Origin: Pseudogemmobacter bohemicus
GTDB taxonomy: Bacteria > Pseudomonadota > Alphaproteobacteria > Rhodobacterales > Rhodobacteraceae
DNA: 58,696 bases
NCBI RefSeq assembly: GCF_003290025.1
Contig: NZ_QNHG01000008.1
Span: 35,754-94,449 of the forward strand
Reading direction: 5' to 3'
Part shown: piece by piece, positions 10,528 through 19,637 of the stretch
Layout: each line of letters starts with the position of its first letter
Numbering within the stretch: the first letter of the stretch is position 1
The notes under the pieces: model-generated
What the model was told of the DNA's origin: nothing
The model's database searches: none
Seen by the model: only the letters and a program-made list of their open reading frames with translations
Position numbers and translations under genes: made by a program

Positions 10528-12188
10528 CCCCATTTCCCAAGTAAGGCGCTGATTTCGCTGTCCTGACCATTATATTTCCTATATAAAACATGGTGTTGAA
10601 GGCTGCGAGGGGCGCGTTTCATGGATCACCCAGAGGGTGCGGGCTTGCAACGGGCAGATCGGGTGGATTTCGACCCTCGCGTGCGGCTGGAATTTCGCGG
10701 CACGCAGCTCAGTTCCGACGGCGGCCTTCTGGTGATGCGCGAGCTTGATGACGCGCTCGGGTTGTCCGATTTGGCGTCAGCGGCGCTCGCGATACTCGCT
10801 CTGGCAAGAACACGGTCCATTCGGCTCGACGGCCTGTTCCGGCAATCAGTCTTTGGGCGGCTGGCCGGATACGAGGATGTCAACGACGCCAACCGTCTCG
10901 CCTGCGATCCGGTCATGCGCCAAGTTGTCGGCGGCAGAGCGGTCGATGCACAAGCGGCCTCGGCATCGCAGATGGGACGGTTCGAGACCGAGACGCGGCT
11001 CTGGCCGGGAACCGTGCCGCGCTGGCCGACCTGAACGGGCAATGGATCGACCGGTTCCATGACCGTAACGGGCTGAAGTACATCGTTCTGGACATGGACA
11101 GCTCGGTCAGCCCGACCCATGGCGACCAGGAAGGGTCTGCCTGGAATGGCCATTTCGACTGTGCTGCTATCACCCCAACTTTCTGTTCAACCAGTTCGGG
11201 ATGCTGGAACGCTGCGCCCTGCGCCATGGCAACGTCCACAGGCGATGGCTGGCGTGATGTTCTCGACCCCGTCATTGCGCGCTACGCGGAGCGCGACCTT
11301 GGTGGCAGGTTCTTCCGGGCCGATGCTGCCTACGCGATCCCGGCGATCTATGAGCGATTGGAAGAAGCGCGGTTCTTCTACGCCATCCGGCTGCCCGCAA
11401 ACGCGGTCCTCAAGGACAAGATCGCGCATCGTAACGCGCCCTGTCGGGCGGCCGTCACTGACCAAGGTCAAGCGGTTCTTCGAGGAATTCGAGTATCAGC
11501 GCGTCCTGGGACAAGGAACGCCGGGTGATCGCCAAGATCGAATGGCATCCGGGCGAACTGTTCCCGCGTGTCGGCTTCATCGTCACCAACCTGCCGATGG
11601 AGCCGGACTGGGTGGTGCGGTTCTACAACCAGCGCGGCACCGCCGAGCAGCACATCAAAGAGGGCAAATACGCCTTTCGCTGGACGCGGCTGTCGTGCCG
11701 GAAGTTCCGCGACAATGAGGTGCGGCTGCAACTGCACGCCCTGGCGTACAACCTGGCCACCTTCTTGCGCTGCATCGAGCTGCCCGAGGCCATGGCCGAC
11801 TGGTCGTTGACCAGCCTGCAACTGAAGCTGATCAAGATCGGGGCACGTGTGGTCCGTCACGCCCGCACCATCACCTTCCAGCTGGCCGAGGTCGCTGTCA
11901 CCGGCACGATGGTACGCGCCATCCTCGCCGCTATCCCCGATTGCGAGCGCCACCGCTATGCGCATGATCGCGATCCACGCTCAAACTGAACGAAAGCGGC
12001 TGGACAGATCTGTCCGCTGCGCTGAAAAACGCCGCCCCTGGGCAAGGAAACAGCGGCTTCGCGGTCTGATCCGTCCAGATCCAGCAGTCTGCGCGACCGC
12101 AGGTGCCGCTTGCGGCAGAAAATCCTTGTCTAGCGCTCGGATACAGGCGATCTTCACCTCAAACGACACGCCACTTGGGGAATGCAGG
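10528..12188 (+). mobile_element. IS1380-family element, copy 1
   Basis: 1,661 bp, essentially identical to 26275-27934; the only difference I found is one extra base near 10590 (AAACATGG versus AAACTGG). Inverted ends are CCCCATTTCCCAAGT on the left and ACTTGGGGAATGCAGG on the right. No duplication is seen directly across 10527/12189, because the right flank is captured chromosomal DNA. Confidence 0.85.
10621..11989 (+). pseudogene. IS1380 transposase with several frameshifts, copy 1
   Basis: ATG 10621 (MDHPEGAGLQRADRVDFDP) opens a frame typical of IS1380 DDE transposases (~450 aa). It shifts out of frame after FETET (~11000). The protein text continues in other frames: LNGQWIDRFHDRNGLKYIVL, then YHPNFLFNQFGMLERC, GWRDVLDPVIARYAERDLGG, LTKVKRFFEEFEYQ, and finally VIAKIEWHPGELFPRVGF to the C-terminal region. 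At least four small indels are needed to restore one frame, so this copy cannot make a full transposase. Copy 2 has exactly the same lesions, so the damage predates duplication, unless both are consensus errors. Confidence 0.85.
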
Positions 12189-12348
12189 TATATTCGGAGC
12201 CGTGACGAGGGCGCGAACAAGGTCATTGAACTGCGGGCCGGAACGAACAGATAACCCATGAATCAGGCCCTCATTCAGGCTTGATACAGGATTGCTTTAA
12301 GACTTTTGGAAGACAAAGGCTAAGCTACTGAAAAGCCTCAAAGGATTT
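12189..12348. other. Captured flank between IS1380 and tRNA-His
   Basis: Starts with a short plus-strand open stretch, SRDEGANKVIELRAGTNR then TAA 12254. It may be the last codons of a chromosomal gene cut by the IS, but it is too short to identify. The remainder is the 3' flank of the minus-strand tRNA-His gene. No T-tract terminator was recognised. Confidence 0.3.
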
Positions 12349-12425
12349 TGGTACCGACTCCCCGGCTCGAACGGGGGACCCCCAGATCCACAATCTGGTG
12401 CTCTAACCAACTGAGCTAAGCCGGC
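12349..12425 (-). tRNA. tRNA-His (GTG anticodon)
   Basis: Read on the minus strand it is GCCGGCT-TAGCTCAGTTGGTTAGAGCA-(CCAGA TTGTGGA TCTGG)-(CCCCG TTCGAGC CGGGG)-AGTCGGT-A-CCA. The acceptor stem pairs over seven positions with G-U pairs at 1-72 and 5-68. The anticodon loop TTGTGGA gives GTG for histidine, and CCA is encoded. There is no G at position -1 (T is found) and the discriminator is A73, the known alphaproteobacterial exception to the usual G-1/C73 tRNA-His identity. It lies inside the inferred transposition unit, divergent from tex. Confidence 0.93.
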
Positions 12426-12598
12426 ACTCGGGCGTTGATTAGCGCCCGTCCACGGCTTTTGCAAGGGCAGGTGGCAGGAAATTTTGGGCCCGCTGACAGG
12501 CCGATGCGGGTCTCGGGTACTGCTTCCGGGCTTGCCCTGCGCCCGTCCCTGGCTATTTTCGCCCATCTTGCCCTATGGGTTTTCCGAGGAGGATTCGC

Positions 12599-14914
12599 AT
12601 GTCCGTCACCCGTATTCCGGAAATCATCGCTGCCGAGATCGGGGCCCAGTCCCGGCAGGTGGTGGCGGCGGTCGAGTTGCTGGATGGGGGGGCTACGGTG
12701 CCTTTCGTGGCGCGTTACCGCAAGGAAGTGACCGGGGGGCTGGATGACACGCAGCTGCGCAAGCTGGAGGAGCGGCTTTCGTATCTGCGCGAGCTGGAGG
12801 CGCGGCGGGCGTCGATTCTGGGCGAGATCACGAACCAGGGCAAGCTGACCGATGACCTGGCCCGCGCGATTGCCGGGGCGGTGACCAAGGCTGAACTGGA
12901 GGATATTTACCTTCCCTACAAACCCAAACGCCGCACCAAGGCGATGATCGCGCGCGAGGCGGGGCTGCAGGGGCTTGTGGATGCCATTCTGGCGGATCGC
13001 CGCGCCGATCCTTCGGGGCTGGCGGCGGGCTTCCTGTCGGAGGGGTTTGCGGACGCCAAAGCCGCGCTGGAGGGCGCGCGCGACATCATAGCCGAGGGTC
13101 TTTCCGAGGATGCGGGCCTTTTGGGGCGGCTGCGCGACCATATGCGCAAAGAGGGGCGGCTGAGCGCGAAGGTCCAGGCGGGCAAGGAAACGGCAGGCGC
13201 GAAGTTCTCGGATTATTTCGACCACAACGAGGCCTTTCGCGATGCGCCCTCGCATCGGGTTCTGGCGATGCTGCGCGGTCGCAACGAGGATTTCCTGACG
13301 ATTGATCTGGAAATCGACCCCGAGGCGCCGCGCGGCGAATCCCCGTCCGAGCGTGCCTGTGCGGCGGTGCTGGCGGCATCCGGCCCGGGCGCGGGTGACA
13401 AATATCTGCGCGAGGCGGCGGCCTGGGCCTGGCGGGTCAAGCTGAAGACCTCGCTGACGCTGGATCTGATGTCAGAGCTGCGCGAGGCGGCCGAGGCCGA
13501 GGCGATCCGGGTTTTTGCCCGCAATCTCAAGGATCTGCTGCTGGCGGCACCGGCGGGGGGCAAGGCCACGATGGGGCTGGATCCCGGCATCCGCACCGGG
13601 GTCAAGGTGGCGGTGGTGGATGCGACCGGCAAGCTGCTCGCGACCGAGACCGTCTATCCGTTCCAGCCGAAAAACGATCTGCGCGGCGCCCAGGTGGCGA
13701 TTGCGAAACTGATCGGCAATCACGGGGTGAAGCTGATCGCCATCGGCAATGGCACGGCCAGCCGCGAGACCGAGAAGATGGTCGCCGATCTGCTGGCGCT
13801 GCTGCCTGCGGGCGCGCATAAGCCGGTCAAGGTGGTGGTCTCGGAGGCCGGGGCCTCGGTCTATTCGGCATCCGAACTGGCGGCACGGGAGTTCCCGGGT
13901 CTGGATGTGTCGCTGCGTGGCGCGGTCTCGATCGCGCGGCGGCTGCAGGATCCGCTGGCAGAGCTGGTTAAGATCGAGCCGAAATCCATCGGTGTCGGCC
14001 AGTATCAGCATGATGTCGATCAGCACCGGCTCGCGAAAAGCCTTGATGCGGTGGTCGAGGATGCGGTGAACGCGGTTGGTGTCGATCTGAACACCGCCTC
14101 GGCGCCTTTGCTCGCGCGGGTGTCCGGCGTCGGCGCGGGGCTTGCGGAAAGCATTGTCGCACATCGCGATGCCAATGGGCCGTTTTCCAGCCGGCGCGAG
14201 TTGTTGAAGGTTGCCCGCCTGGGGCCGAAGGCTTTTGAACAGGCGGCGGGGTTCCTGCGCATCACCGATGGGAAAGAGCCGCTGGATGCCTCATCCGTCC
14301 ACCCGGAAGCCTATGATGTCGCACGGAAAATCGTCTCTGCCTGCGGGCGCGATATCCGCAGCCTGATGGGCGATGGCGCGGCGCTGAAAAAGCTGAACCC
14401 CGGCCAGTTCGTCGATGAGAAATTCGGCCTGCCGACCGTGAAAGACATCCTGTCCGAGCTGGAAAAGCCCGGCCGCGATCCGCGCCCCGGGTTCAGAACC
14501 GCGACCTTCACCGATGGGGTCGAGGAGATCAAAGACCTCAGGCCCGGCATGGTGCTGGAAGGCACCGTCACCAATGTCGCGGCTTTTGGCGCCTTCGTCG
14601 ATATCGGCGTGCATCAGGACGGGCTGGTCCATGTCAGCCAGCTGGCGGATAAATTCGTCTCGGACCCGCATGAGGTGGTGAAGGCCGGCGATGTGGTGAA
14701 AGTCACCGTGGTCGAGGTCGATGTCGCCCGCAAACGCATCGGGCTGACAATGAAGAAAGACGGCGGCGCCTCGGCGAAATCGGCGCGGGAAGAGCGCGGC
14801 CCGGGGCGTGAGCGCGCGCCGCAAAAAGCCGGCCGGCCAATGTCTTCCGCGCCGCAATCCCCTGCGGGCGGCAATGCCTTTGCCGATGCGCTCAAGGGCA
14901 AATTCGGGCGCTGA
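12599..14914 (+). CDS. tex: Tex-family transcription accessory protein
   Basis: 771 residues from ATG 12599, preceded by GAGGAGG. Domains in order: an N-terminal helical region ([20 protein letters not shown], then [15 protein letters not shown]); a YqgF/RuvX-like nuclease fold beginning [20 protein letters not shown] near residue 326; helix-hairpin-helix motifs ([20 protein letters not shown]) near 500; and a C-terminal S1 domain ([21 protein letters not shown]) near 650. The length and all domains match full-length Tex, an RNA-binding factor for transcription and RNA turnover. A charged ~50-residue tail follows. The gene is intact but appears to have been moved here with its tRNA-His neighbour by the upstream IS1380. 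Whether another copy exists elsewhere is not visible. Confidence 0.93.
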   Translation: MSVTRIPEIIAAEIGAQSRQVVAAVELLDGGATVPFVARYRKEVTGGLDDTQLRKLEERLSYLRELEARRASILGEITNQGKLTDDLARAIAGAVTKAELEDIYLPYKPKRRTKAMIAREAGLQGLVDAILADRRADPSGLAAGFLSEGFADAKAALEGARDIIAEGLSEDAGLLGRLRDHMRKEGRLSAKVQAGKETAGAKFSDYFDHNEAFRDAPSHRVLAMLRGRNEDFLTIDLEIDPEAPRGESPSERACAAVLAASGPGAGDKYLREAAAWAWRVKLKTSLTLDLMSELREAAEAEAIRVFARNLKDLLLAAPAGGKATMGLDPGIRTGVKVAVVDATGKLLATETVYPFQPKNDLRGAQVAIAKLIGNHGVKLIAIGNGTASRETEKMVADLLALLPAGAHKPVKVVVSEAGASVYSASELAAREFPGLDVSLRGAVSIARRLQDPLAELVKIEPKSIGVGQYQHDVDQHRLAKSLDAVVEDAVNAVGVDLNTASAPLLARVSGVGAGLAESIVAHRDANGPFSSRRELLKVARLGPKAFEQAAGFLRITDGKEPLDASSVHPEAYDVARKIVSACGRDIRSLMGDGAALKKLNPGQFVDEKFGLPTVKDILSELEKPGRDPRPGFRTATFTDGVEEIKDLRPGMVLEGTVTNVAAFGAFVDIGVHQDGLVHVSQLADKFVSDPHEVVKAGDVVKVTVVEVDVARKRIGLTMKKDGGASAKSAREERGPGRERAPQKAGRPMSSAPQSPAGGNAFADALKGKFGR

Positions 14915-14930
14915 TCTGTTGCGTGTCGCG

Positions 14931-14951
14931 CGCCGGGGGCGCTCCCCGGCG
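14931..14951 (+). terminator. GC-rich hairpin after tex
   Basis: CGCCGGGG-GCGCT-CCCCGGCG, a perfect 8-bp stem 16 bases after the tex stop. There is no T-run, so it is a weak candidate terminator or only an RNA 3'-end stabiliser. Confidence 0.4.
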
Positions 14952-15011
14952 GAACCGTTATTAAGAGATTAAAGCCGCAATCTGGCCCCGCAGCTTTCGC
15001 GGAGAGGTCAT

Positions 15012-15127
15012 TTGCAGCGCATCATCATCCACTGGACCGGCGGCCCGCATCAGCCGACCGGGCTTGATCTGCACCATTATCACTATGTGATCGACGGGGC
15101 GGGCAAGGTGCATCCGGGGAAATTCCC
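15012..15127 (+). pseudogene. 5' fragment of an N-acetylmuramoyl-L-alanine amidase gene
   Basis: TTG 15012 follows GGAGAGG. The 39 codons read LQRIIIHWTGG, PHQPTGLDLHHYHYVIDGAG and KVHPGKFP. This is the start of an amidase_2-type peptidoglycan amidase: the His of IIIHWTGG is a zinc ligand and HYHYVIDGAGKV is the next conserved strand. It is cut at about 15127, where the sequence passes into the second half of a different gene. The join is the inferred surrogate right end of the IS1380 transposition unit, so this fragment would have travelled with tex from its native site. Confidence 0.65.
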
Positions 15128-15128
15128 A

Positions 15129-15133
15129 TCGAT
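15129..15133. repeat. Target-site duplication, right copy (TCGAT)
   Basis: Matches 10523-10527 (six bases, ATCGAT, if 15128 is included) and marks where the interrupted host gene resumes. Confidence 0.65.
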
Positions 15134-16180
15134 ACCTCCTCCGGCGCACTTGGCACTGCGGTGCGCCGGACACTGGGGGATCTCGTGCCGGTGCTGATTG
15201 CCGCGCCAGCGCATGAGGGCGTGCGGGCGCAGTGGCTGGAGCGCATTCGCACGGCCATTGCCGAGGATGGCGTGGATTACCTCGCGCCACTGGCGGATGG
15301 GTTCGGCGAGATTTCGGTGTATCCCGCCCTGATCAACGATCATGCCGACCGGGATCTTGCCATGGTTTTCGCTGCATGGGCAGATCACGCGCGTTTCATT
15401 CACATCCCCACCGCAACATTGACCCTCTCCTGCCTTCTCGAGGCAGGGCGGTATGACGAGTTGCTTGCCCTGATGGAGGTCAAGAGGAGCCGCCTCTGGT
15501 TCGACGAGAAATTCGCGGCCGAGGCGCTCATACGCCAGGGGCGGGAGGACGAGGCCCTCGCCCGCGCCGCGGCGCTGATGGAGGATGATCGCCAGAACTG
15601 GGGTCGCCAGGAGATTGCCCGCTTTTGCGAGGCGCTGCTGATCCGGCGCGGGCAGCCTGACGAAGCCTATCGGCGCTTTGGCCTGCCGACGGCGATGGGC
15701 AACACCTGGCTGGCGATGTGGCGGGATCTGGTGAAGCGCTATCCGGACACCGACCCGCGCGGCATTCTCGAGGATCTGATCGCGTTGCATGGCCGCAAGG
15801 GGAAGTGGTTCGCCGCGGCCAAGACCGCCGGTTACTTGGACATTGCGCTGGACTGCGCGCAGGACAGTGAGGCGGCCCCGGCGACCCTCACGCGCGCGGC
15901 GCGGGATTTTGCCGTGAAGGAGCCAGCCTTTGCGACGAGCGTTGCACTTTGCGCCATCCGGCATCTGATTGCGGGTCGAGGCTATGATGCCGGTCCGCAT
16001 GACATTGACGAGGCGACAGAACATCTGATCGCAGCAAGCCGACGGGTCGGTTCGATGGATCTCGTACACGAGGAACTGAGGAGAATTGTTGAAGGCGGGC
16101 GGAACGCGGACCCGCTTGCGATGCGGCTCAGGGAGAGGATCGTGTTGCTGGAGGGCAAGGCCGACGGCGAAGCTGGATAG
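15131..16180 (+). pseudogene. 3' part of the gene split by the IS1380 unit
   Basis: Continues from GAT 15131 as TSSGALGTAVRRTLGDLVPV and stays open to TAG 16180 (about 350 codons). A GTG at 15161 could start an N-truncated product of 339 residues. The text is all helical and repeat-like, as in a TPR-type solenoid: CLLEAGRYDELLALM, EALIRQGREDEALARAAALM, FCEALLIRRGQPDEAYRRFG, KWFAAAKTAGYLDIALDCA. No catalytic motif is visible. Together with 10363-10527 it forms a ~405-residue protein of a conserved family of unknown function. Confidence 0.7.
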
Positions 16181-16421
16181 CCATGAGCGCAAACTCGGCC
16201 CTTACCTGCCGGTCGACGCTCGCCATTGCTGCACTGCGGCGATCCCGACAGCGGCCGTTCGTGCGCAATGCAGCGACTTAAGCCTTGCAATGCACCTTGC
16301 GGGCGGAAACTTCGCATTGACGTCGCAGTTCGACGACGTCGGGTGGGCTCATAATCTTCCGCATCCTCTGAAAATGCGACCATAGGTGTTTCCAGATCAG
16401 TCTTTGGGTAGCTCACCCATG

Positions 16422-17184
16422 AAGCTGTGGTACATAGTACTTAGTCACACCAGATCTGGGGGCTTTAAGAACTTGTCTTACTATCGATTTAAGTTAGCGG
16501 GCTGGTTTATTACGGCTGCGGATCGGCTCACTCGGAAACCGGAGGAGGCAGGCGCGGGAACGCGATACGTCGACCTCGCCCCGACGGATCAGGCCGACCC
16601 GGCGGGCGTGTACTCAGCCGCGTTGACCAAGGCGACCAACAACCCCCGTGTGATGAACATTGCCCTCACCGGACCCTACGGATCAGGCAAAAGCAGCATC
16701 ATCAAGTCTTTCTTGAAGGGGTATAAGCGACCAGTTTTGCAGATATCCTTGGCAGCGTTTCTGCCTGAAGCTCCACCCGAAGCCGGGTCCTTCAACGGCA
16801 AGGTGAGCAGGCAGGAGATCGAGCGAAGCATCCTGCAACAAATGCTCTACGGTGCCGATTCGAAGCGGCTTCCGCTTTCGAGGTTTAAGCGGATACAGTC
16901 GCCCGGCCGTTGGTCGATGCTGGCCTCTCTCTTCATGATTATCGGCGTCATCGCCTGTTGGCATCTATTCCAGAAGCGAGATGCGATCATGACGGGTGCC
17001 TACTTCCGTCCGTTCGACATGACCAATTGGTTCAATCTACTTGCCTTCGTGATTGGTGGTGGGTTCATCTGGCAGGTCATCCATAATCTGTATATCGCAA
17101 GTTTCGGTATATCGCTGAAAAGCGTATCTCTGAAGGATATTGAGATCACACCTAAGGCGACGACAGAGGAATCTATCCTTAATC
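16422..17184 (+). pseudogene. YobI-like P-loop ATPase, 5' part
   Basis: The start is taken at ATG 16422 (MKLWYIVL), though the frame is open from 16386. The P-loop MNIALTGPYGSGKSSIIKSF lies near residue 80, followed by KRPVLQISLAAFLPE. Two hydrophobic segments (WSMLASLFMIIGVIACWHLF; WFNLLAFVIGGGFIWQVI) suggest membrane anchoring. The gene is cut at codon AAT-C|GT by the composite transposon. Rejoining 17184 to 28002 is exactly in frame (ESILN-RHLDEIIYFF). Base composition is clearly lower in GC than its neighbours, suggesting separate transfer. The resemblance is to the YobI-like ATPase family (B. subtilis YobI is about 1,200 aa), function unknown. Confidence 0.75.
17177..17184. repeat. 8-bp target duplication, left copy (CCTTAATC)
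   Basis: Directly abuts the IS66-type end GTAAGCGGCG at 17185. The same octamer follows the mirrored end at 27994-28001. Eight bases is the standard IS66-family duplication. Confidence 0.9.
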
Positions 17185-17269
17185 GTAAGCGGCGTCTGAA
17201 CCCCACGTTGCGTGGCTGACGCGCTGCTGCGAAGTCCTTTTCATCGGCTGATGGGGAGTGCGTTTCGCA

Positions 17270-17680
17270 ATGTGTGCCAAGAATTCGTTTCTCACCTCCC
17301 TGGGCGTGGAGATTTATGCCTCTGGTCATCGGCGGTGGCCGGATGAGGTGAAGGCTCGGGTGGTCGCCGATACACTGCAGCCGGGGGCCACGGTAAACGC
17401 AGTGGCGGATCACTATGGAGTGCAGCCGAACCAGGTATCGGCGTGGCGGCGGCTGGCCAAGCAGGGCAAGCTGGTGCTGCCAGCCATCTTGGCCGAAGAG
17501 CCGGTCTTTGCCTCGCTGGTGGTTTGCGATACACCGCCTGCTGTCCATTCCTACGACGGGCGCGCTGCAGACGAGGGGATCAGGATCATTATCGGGGAGG
17601 TGAGGCTTGAGCTGGCCGCGGACACGCCCGCCGTTCGGCTGGCCGAGATTGTCCGTGCTCTTGGAGCCGCGCCGTGCTGA
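17270..17680 (+). CDS. tnpA: IS66 TnpA (OrfA) protein
   Basis: 136 residues from ATG 17270; a GTG 12 bases upstream is also in frame. The N-terminal helix-turn-helix (RRWPDEVKARVVADTLQPGA, then TVNAVADHYGVQPNQVSAWRR) is the transposase-8-like DNA-binding domain found in IS66 OrfA. The C-terminus (IIIGEVRLELAADTPAVRLAE) is the family tail. OrfA is required for IS66 transposition together with TnpB and TnpC. The stop overlaps the tnpB start region, indicating coupled translation. Confidence 0.88.
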   Translation: MCAKNSFLTSLGVEIYASGHRRWPDEVKARVVADTLQPGATVNAVADHYGVQPNQVSAWRRLAKQGKLVLPAILAEEPVFASLVVCDTPPAVHSYDGRAADEGIRIIIGEVRLELAADTPAVRLAEIVRALGAAPC

Positions 17681-18027
17681 TGCCGTCGCAGGGCATGCGG
17701 ATCCTGGTGGCGACCAAGCCGGTGGACTTCAGGAAGGGGCACGACGGATTGGCAGCCTTGGCGCAGTCGATGCTGGCGGAAGACCCCTTCACCGGCACGA
17801 TCTTTGTGTTCCGCTCGAAGCGCGCCGACAGGCTGAAGATCCTGTTCTGGGACGGCAGCGGGCTGGTGATGGCTTACAAGCGCCTTGAGGCCGACAGCTT
17901 CACCTGGCCGGCCATCCGGGACGGGGCCATGACCTTGAGCCGAACGCAGTTCGAGGCGCTTTTTGCCGGCCTCGACTGGCGGCGGGTCCGACCTCTGGAA
18001 ACCCCAAAGCCAGCCGTTTCAGAATGA
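17680..18027 (+). CDS. tnpB: IS66 TnpB (OrfB) protein
   Basis: About 115 residues. ATG 17680 overlaps the tnpA TGA by one base, and GTG 17674 is an alternative start. The motif set MRILVATKPVDFRKGHDGLA, DPFTGTIFVFRSKRADRLKI, LFWDGSGLVMAYKRLE and FEALFAGLDWRRV is diagnostic of the IS66 Orf2 family. It has no known catalytic activity but is needed for transposition. It is intact, and the spacing to tnpC (53 bp) is usual. Confidence 0.93.
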   Translation: MPSQGMRILVATKPVDFRKGHDGLAALAQSMLAEDPFTGTIFVFRSKRADRLKILFWDGSGLVMAYKRLEADSFTWPAIRDGAMTLSRTQFEALFAGLDWRRVRPLETPKPAVSE

Positions 18028-18080
18028 CCTGAATGCAATAAAAGCGTTCAACTACAGTCGGATCAGGGTATGATGACTTC

Positions 18081-19631
18081 ATGTCCGCCGCTCCGTCCAT
18101 CGACCTGTCCGCCATCCCCGAAAGCCAGCGCGCCGCTGTTCTTGCCGTGCTGAGGGAACGGGACGCGCTGCAGGAAACCAACCGGCGGCTGGAGCATCTG
18201 ATCGCCGAGCTGAACCAGGTCTTGCATGGCAAACGCTCCGAGAAGCTGAACGACGACGAGCGTCAGCTGGCTTTCGAGGATCTGGAAACCGCGTTGGCCG
18301 AGGCCGAGACCCGGCAGGATGCGGAGACTGCGCCCCGCACGCCCCCGCGCCGGGCCGCCCGCCGCAATCGCGGGCATCTTCCGGAAAGCCTGCCCCGCGT
18401 AGAACGCGTGATCGAGCCGAGCAGTCTGCTCTGTCCGTGTGGCTGTGGTGAGATGCACCGCATCGGCGAAGACCGGACCGAGCGGCTGGATATCGTGCCC
18501 GCGCAACTGCGGGTCATCGTGACCGTGCGCCCAAAATATGCGTGCCGCAGGTGTGCAGAGGGCGTGACCCAGGCACCGGCACCCGCACACCTGATCGATG
18601 GCGGCCTACCCACTGAGGGCGCCTTGGCGCATGTGCTGGTCAGCAAATACGCGGACCATCTGCCGTTGTATCGTCAGAGCCAAATCCTTGCCCGCGCGGG
18701 CATCGAGCTTCACCGCAGCACGCTGGCTGATTGGGTCGGCACCGCCGCCTTCCACCTCGGTCCCGTGGTCGATCGGCTGACAGAGCACCTGAAGACGTCG
18801 AGCAAGCTGTTCATGGACGAAACCACGGCACCCGTGCTCGATCCTGGCCGAGGCCGGACGAAGACGGGCTACCTCTGGGCCCTGGCGCGCGATGACCGCT
18901 CATGGGGCGGGGGCGATCCGCCCGGTGTGGTCTTCACCTATGCGCCCGACCGCGCGGGCGAAAACGCAGAGCGCATCCTCCATGGCTTTGACGGCACCCT
19001 GCAGCTGGATGGCTATACCGGCTACAACCGTCTGACGCGTCCGTCCCGGACAGGCGGCGCACCGATCACCGTCGCTTATTGCTGGGCGCATGTCCGGCGA
19101 AAACTGAAGGAGATCTTTGATCGCGACGGCTCCAAGATCGCGGCCGAGGGCCTGTGCCGGATAGCCGAGCTTTACCGGATCGAGGCCGAGATCCGTGGCA
19201 TGGACCCGGGCCAGCGGCTGTCGGCCCGCCAAGCGCGCAGTGCGCCGCTGATCGCCGCATTCGGGGAATGGCTGCAGCTGCAGTGTCGGCGCATATCGAT
19301 GAGGTCGCGCCTCGGGGAGAAGCTGGCCTATATCCATCGTCACTGGGGCGGGTTGCAGACCTTCTTGCGCGACGGCCGGGTCGAGATCGACTCCAACAAC
19401 GTCGAGAACCTGATCCGGCCGATCGCGCTGACGCGAAAGAATGCGCTCTTCGCAGGCCATGACGAGGGTGGCCGATCCTGGGCGCGCATCGCATCCCTGA
19501 TCGCCACCGCAAAGGTCAACGGCGTCGAACCCTTCGCCTACCTCAAGGCAACCCTGGAAGCGGTGGCAGCCAGCCATCCTCAGGCAAAGATCGACGACCT
19601 GCTGCCCTGGAACTTCAACCCGTCAAGCTGA
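18081..19631 (+). CDS. tnpC: IS66 transposase TnpC
   Basis: 516 residues. An N-terminal coiled coil (LRERDALQETNRRLEHLIAE) is followed by the HGKRSEKL motif, a zinc-binding Cys cluster (LLCPCGCGEM; YACRRCAEG), and the DDE core: SKLFMDETTAPVLDPGRG, LQLDGYTGYNRL, AYCWAHVRRKLKEIFD and DSNNVENLIRPIALTRKN. Length is normal for the IS66 DDE transposase and no lesion is seen, so this is the likely source of activity for the composite transposon. Confidence 0.94.
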   Translation: MSAAPSIDLSAIPESQRAAVLAVLRERDALQETNRRLEHLIAELNQVLHGKRSEKLNDDERQLAFEDLETALAEAETRQDAETAPRTPPRRAARRNRGHLPESLPRVERVIEPSSLLCPCGCGEMHRIGEDRTERLDIVPAQLRVIVTVRPKYACRRCAEGVTQAPAPAHLIDGGLPTEGALAHVLVSKYADHLPLYRQSQILARAGIELHRSTLADWVGTAAFHLGPVVDRLTEHLKTSSKLFMDETTAPVLDPGRGRTKTGYLWALARDDRSWGGGDPPGVVFTYAPDRAGENAERILHGFDGTLQLDGYTGYNRLTRPSRTGGAPITVAYCWAHVRRKLKEIFDRDGSKIAAEGLCRIAELYRIEAEIRGMDPGQRLSARQARSAPLIAAFGEWLQLQCRRISMRSRLGEKLAYIHRHWGGLQTFLRDGRVEIDSNNVENLIRPIALTRKNALFAGHDEGGRSWARIASLIATAKVNGVEPFAYLKATLEAVAASHPQAKIDDLLPWNFNPSS

Positions 19632-19637
19632 AACCAG

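Larger units (their letters stand above)
10528..15128 (+). mobile_element. ISEcp1-style transposition unit: IS1380 copy plus tRNA-His, tex, amidase start
   Basis: The left end is the IS1380 left inverted repeat (CCCCATTTCCCAAGT). The right end is not the IS right end (12188) but a site 2.9 kb further on, inside an amidase gene. That site, read inward, is GGGAATTTCCCC, sharing the ATTTCCC core of the IS end. The unit is bracketed by (A)TCGAT repeats, and deleting it restores a host reading frame. ISEcp1, of the same family, is known to pick up adjacent DNA by using weak alternative right ends with 5-bp duplications. The exact right boundary is uncertain by 1-2 bases. Confidence 0.65.

Noticed and set aside
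12100-12200. Target duplication directly flanking IS1380 copy 1
   Set aside because: Flanks TCGAT and TATAT differ; the matching repeat lies at 15129, supporting the larger transposition unit instead.
16086-16385. Plus-strand frame of 99 codons after the split solenoid gene
   Set aside because: Overlaps the end of that gene in another frame, with no ribosome site and no domain; treated as non-coding.
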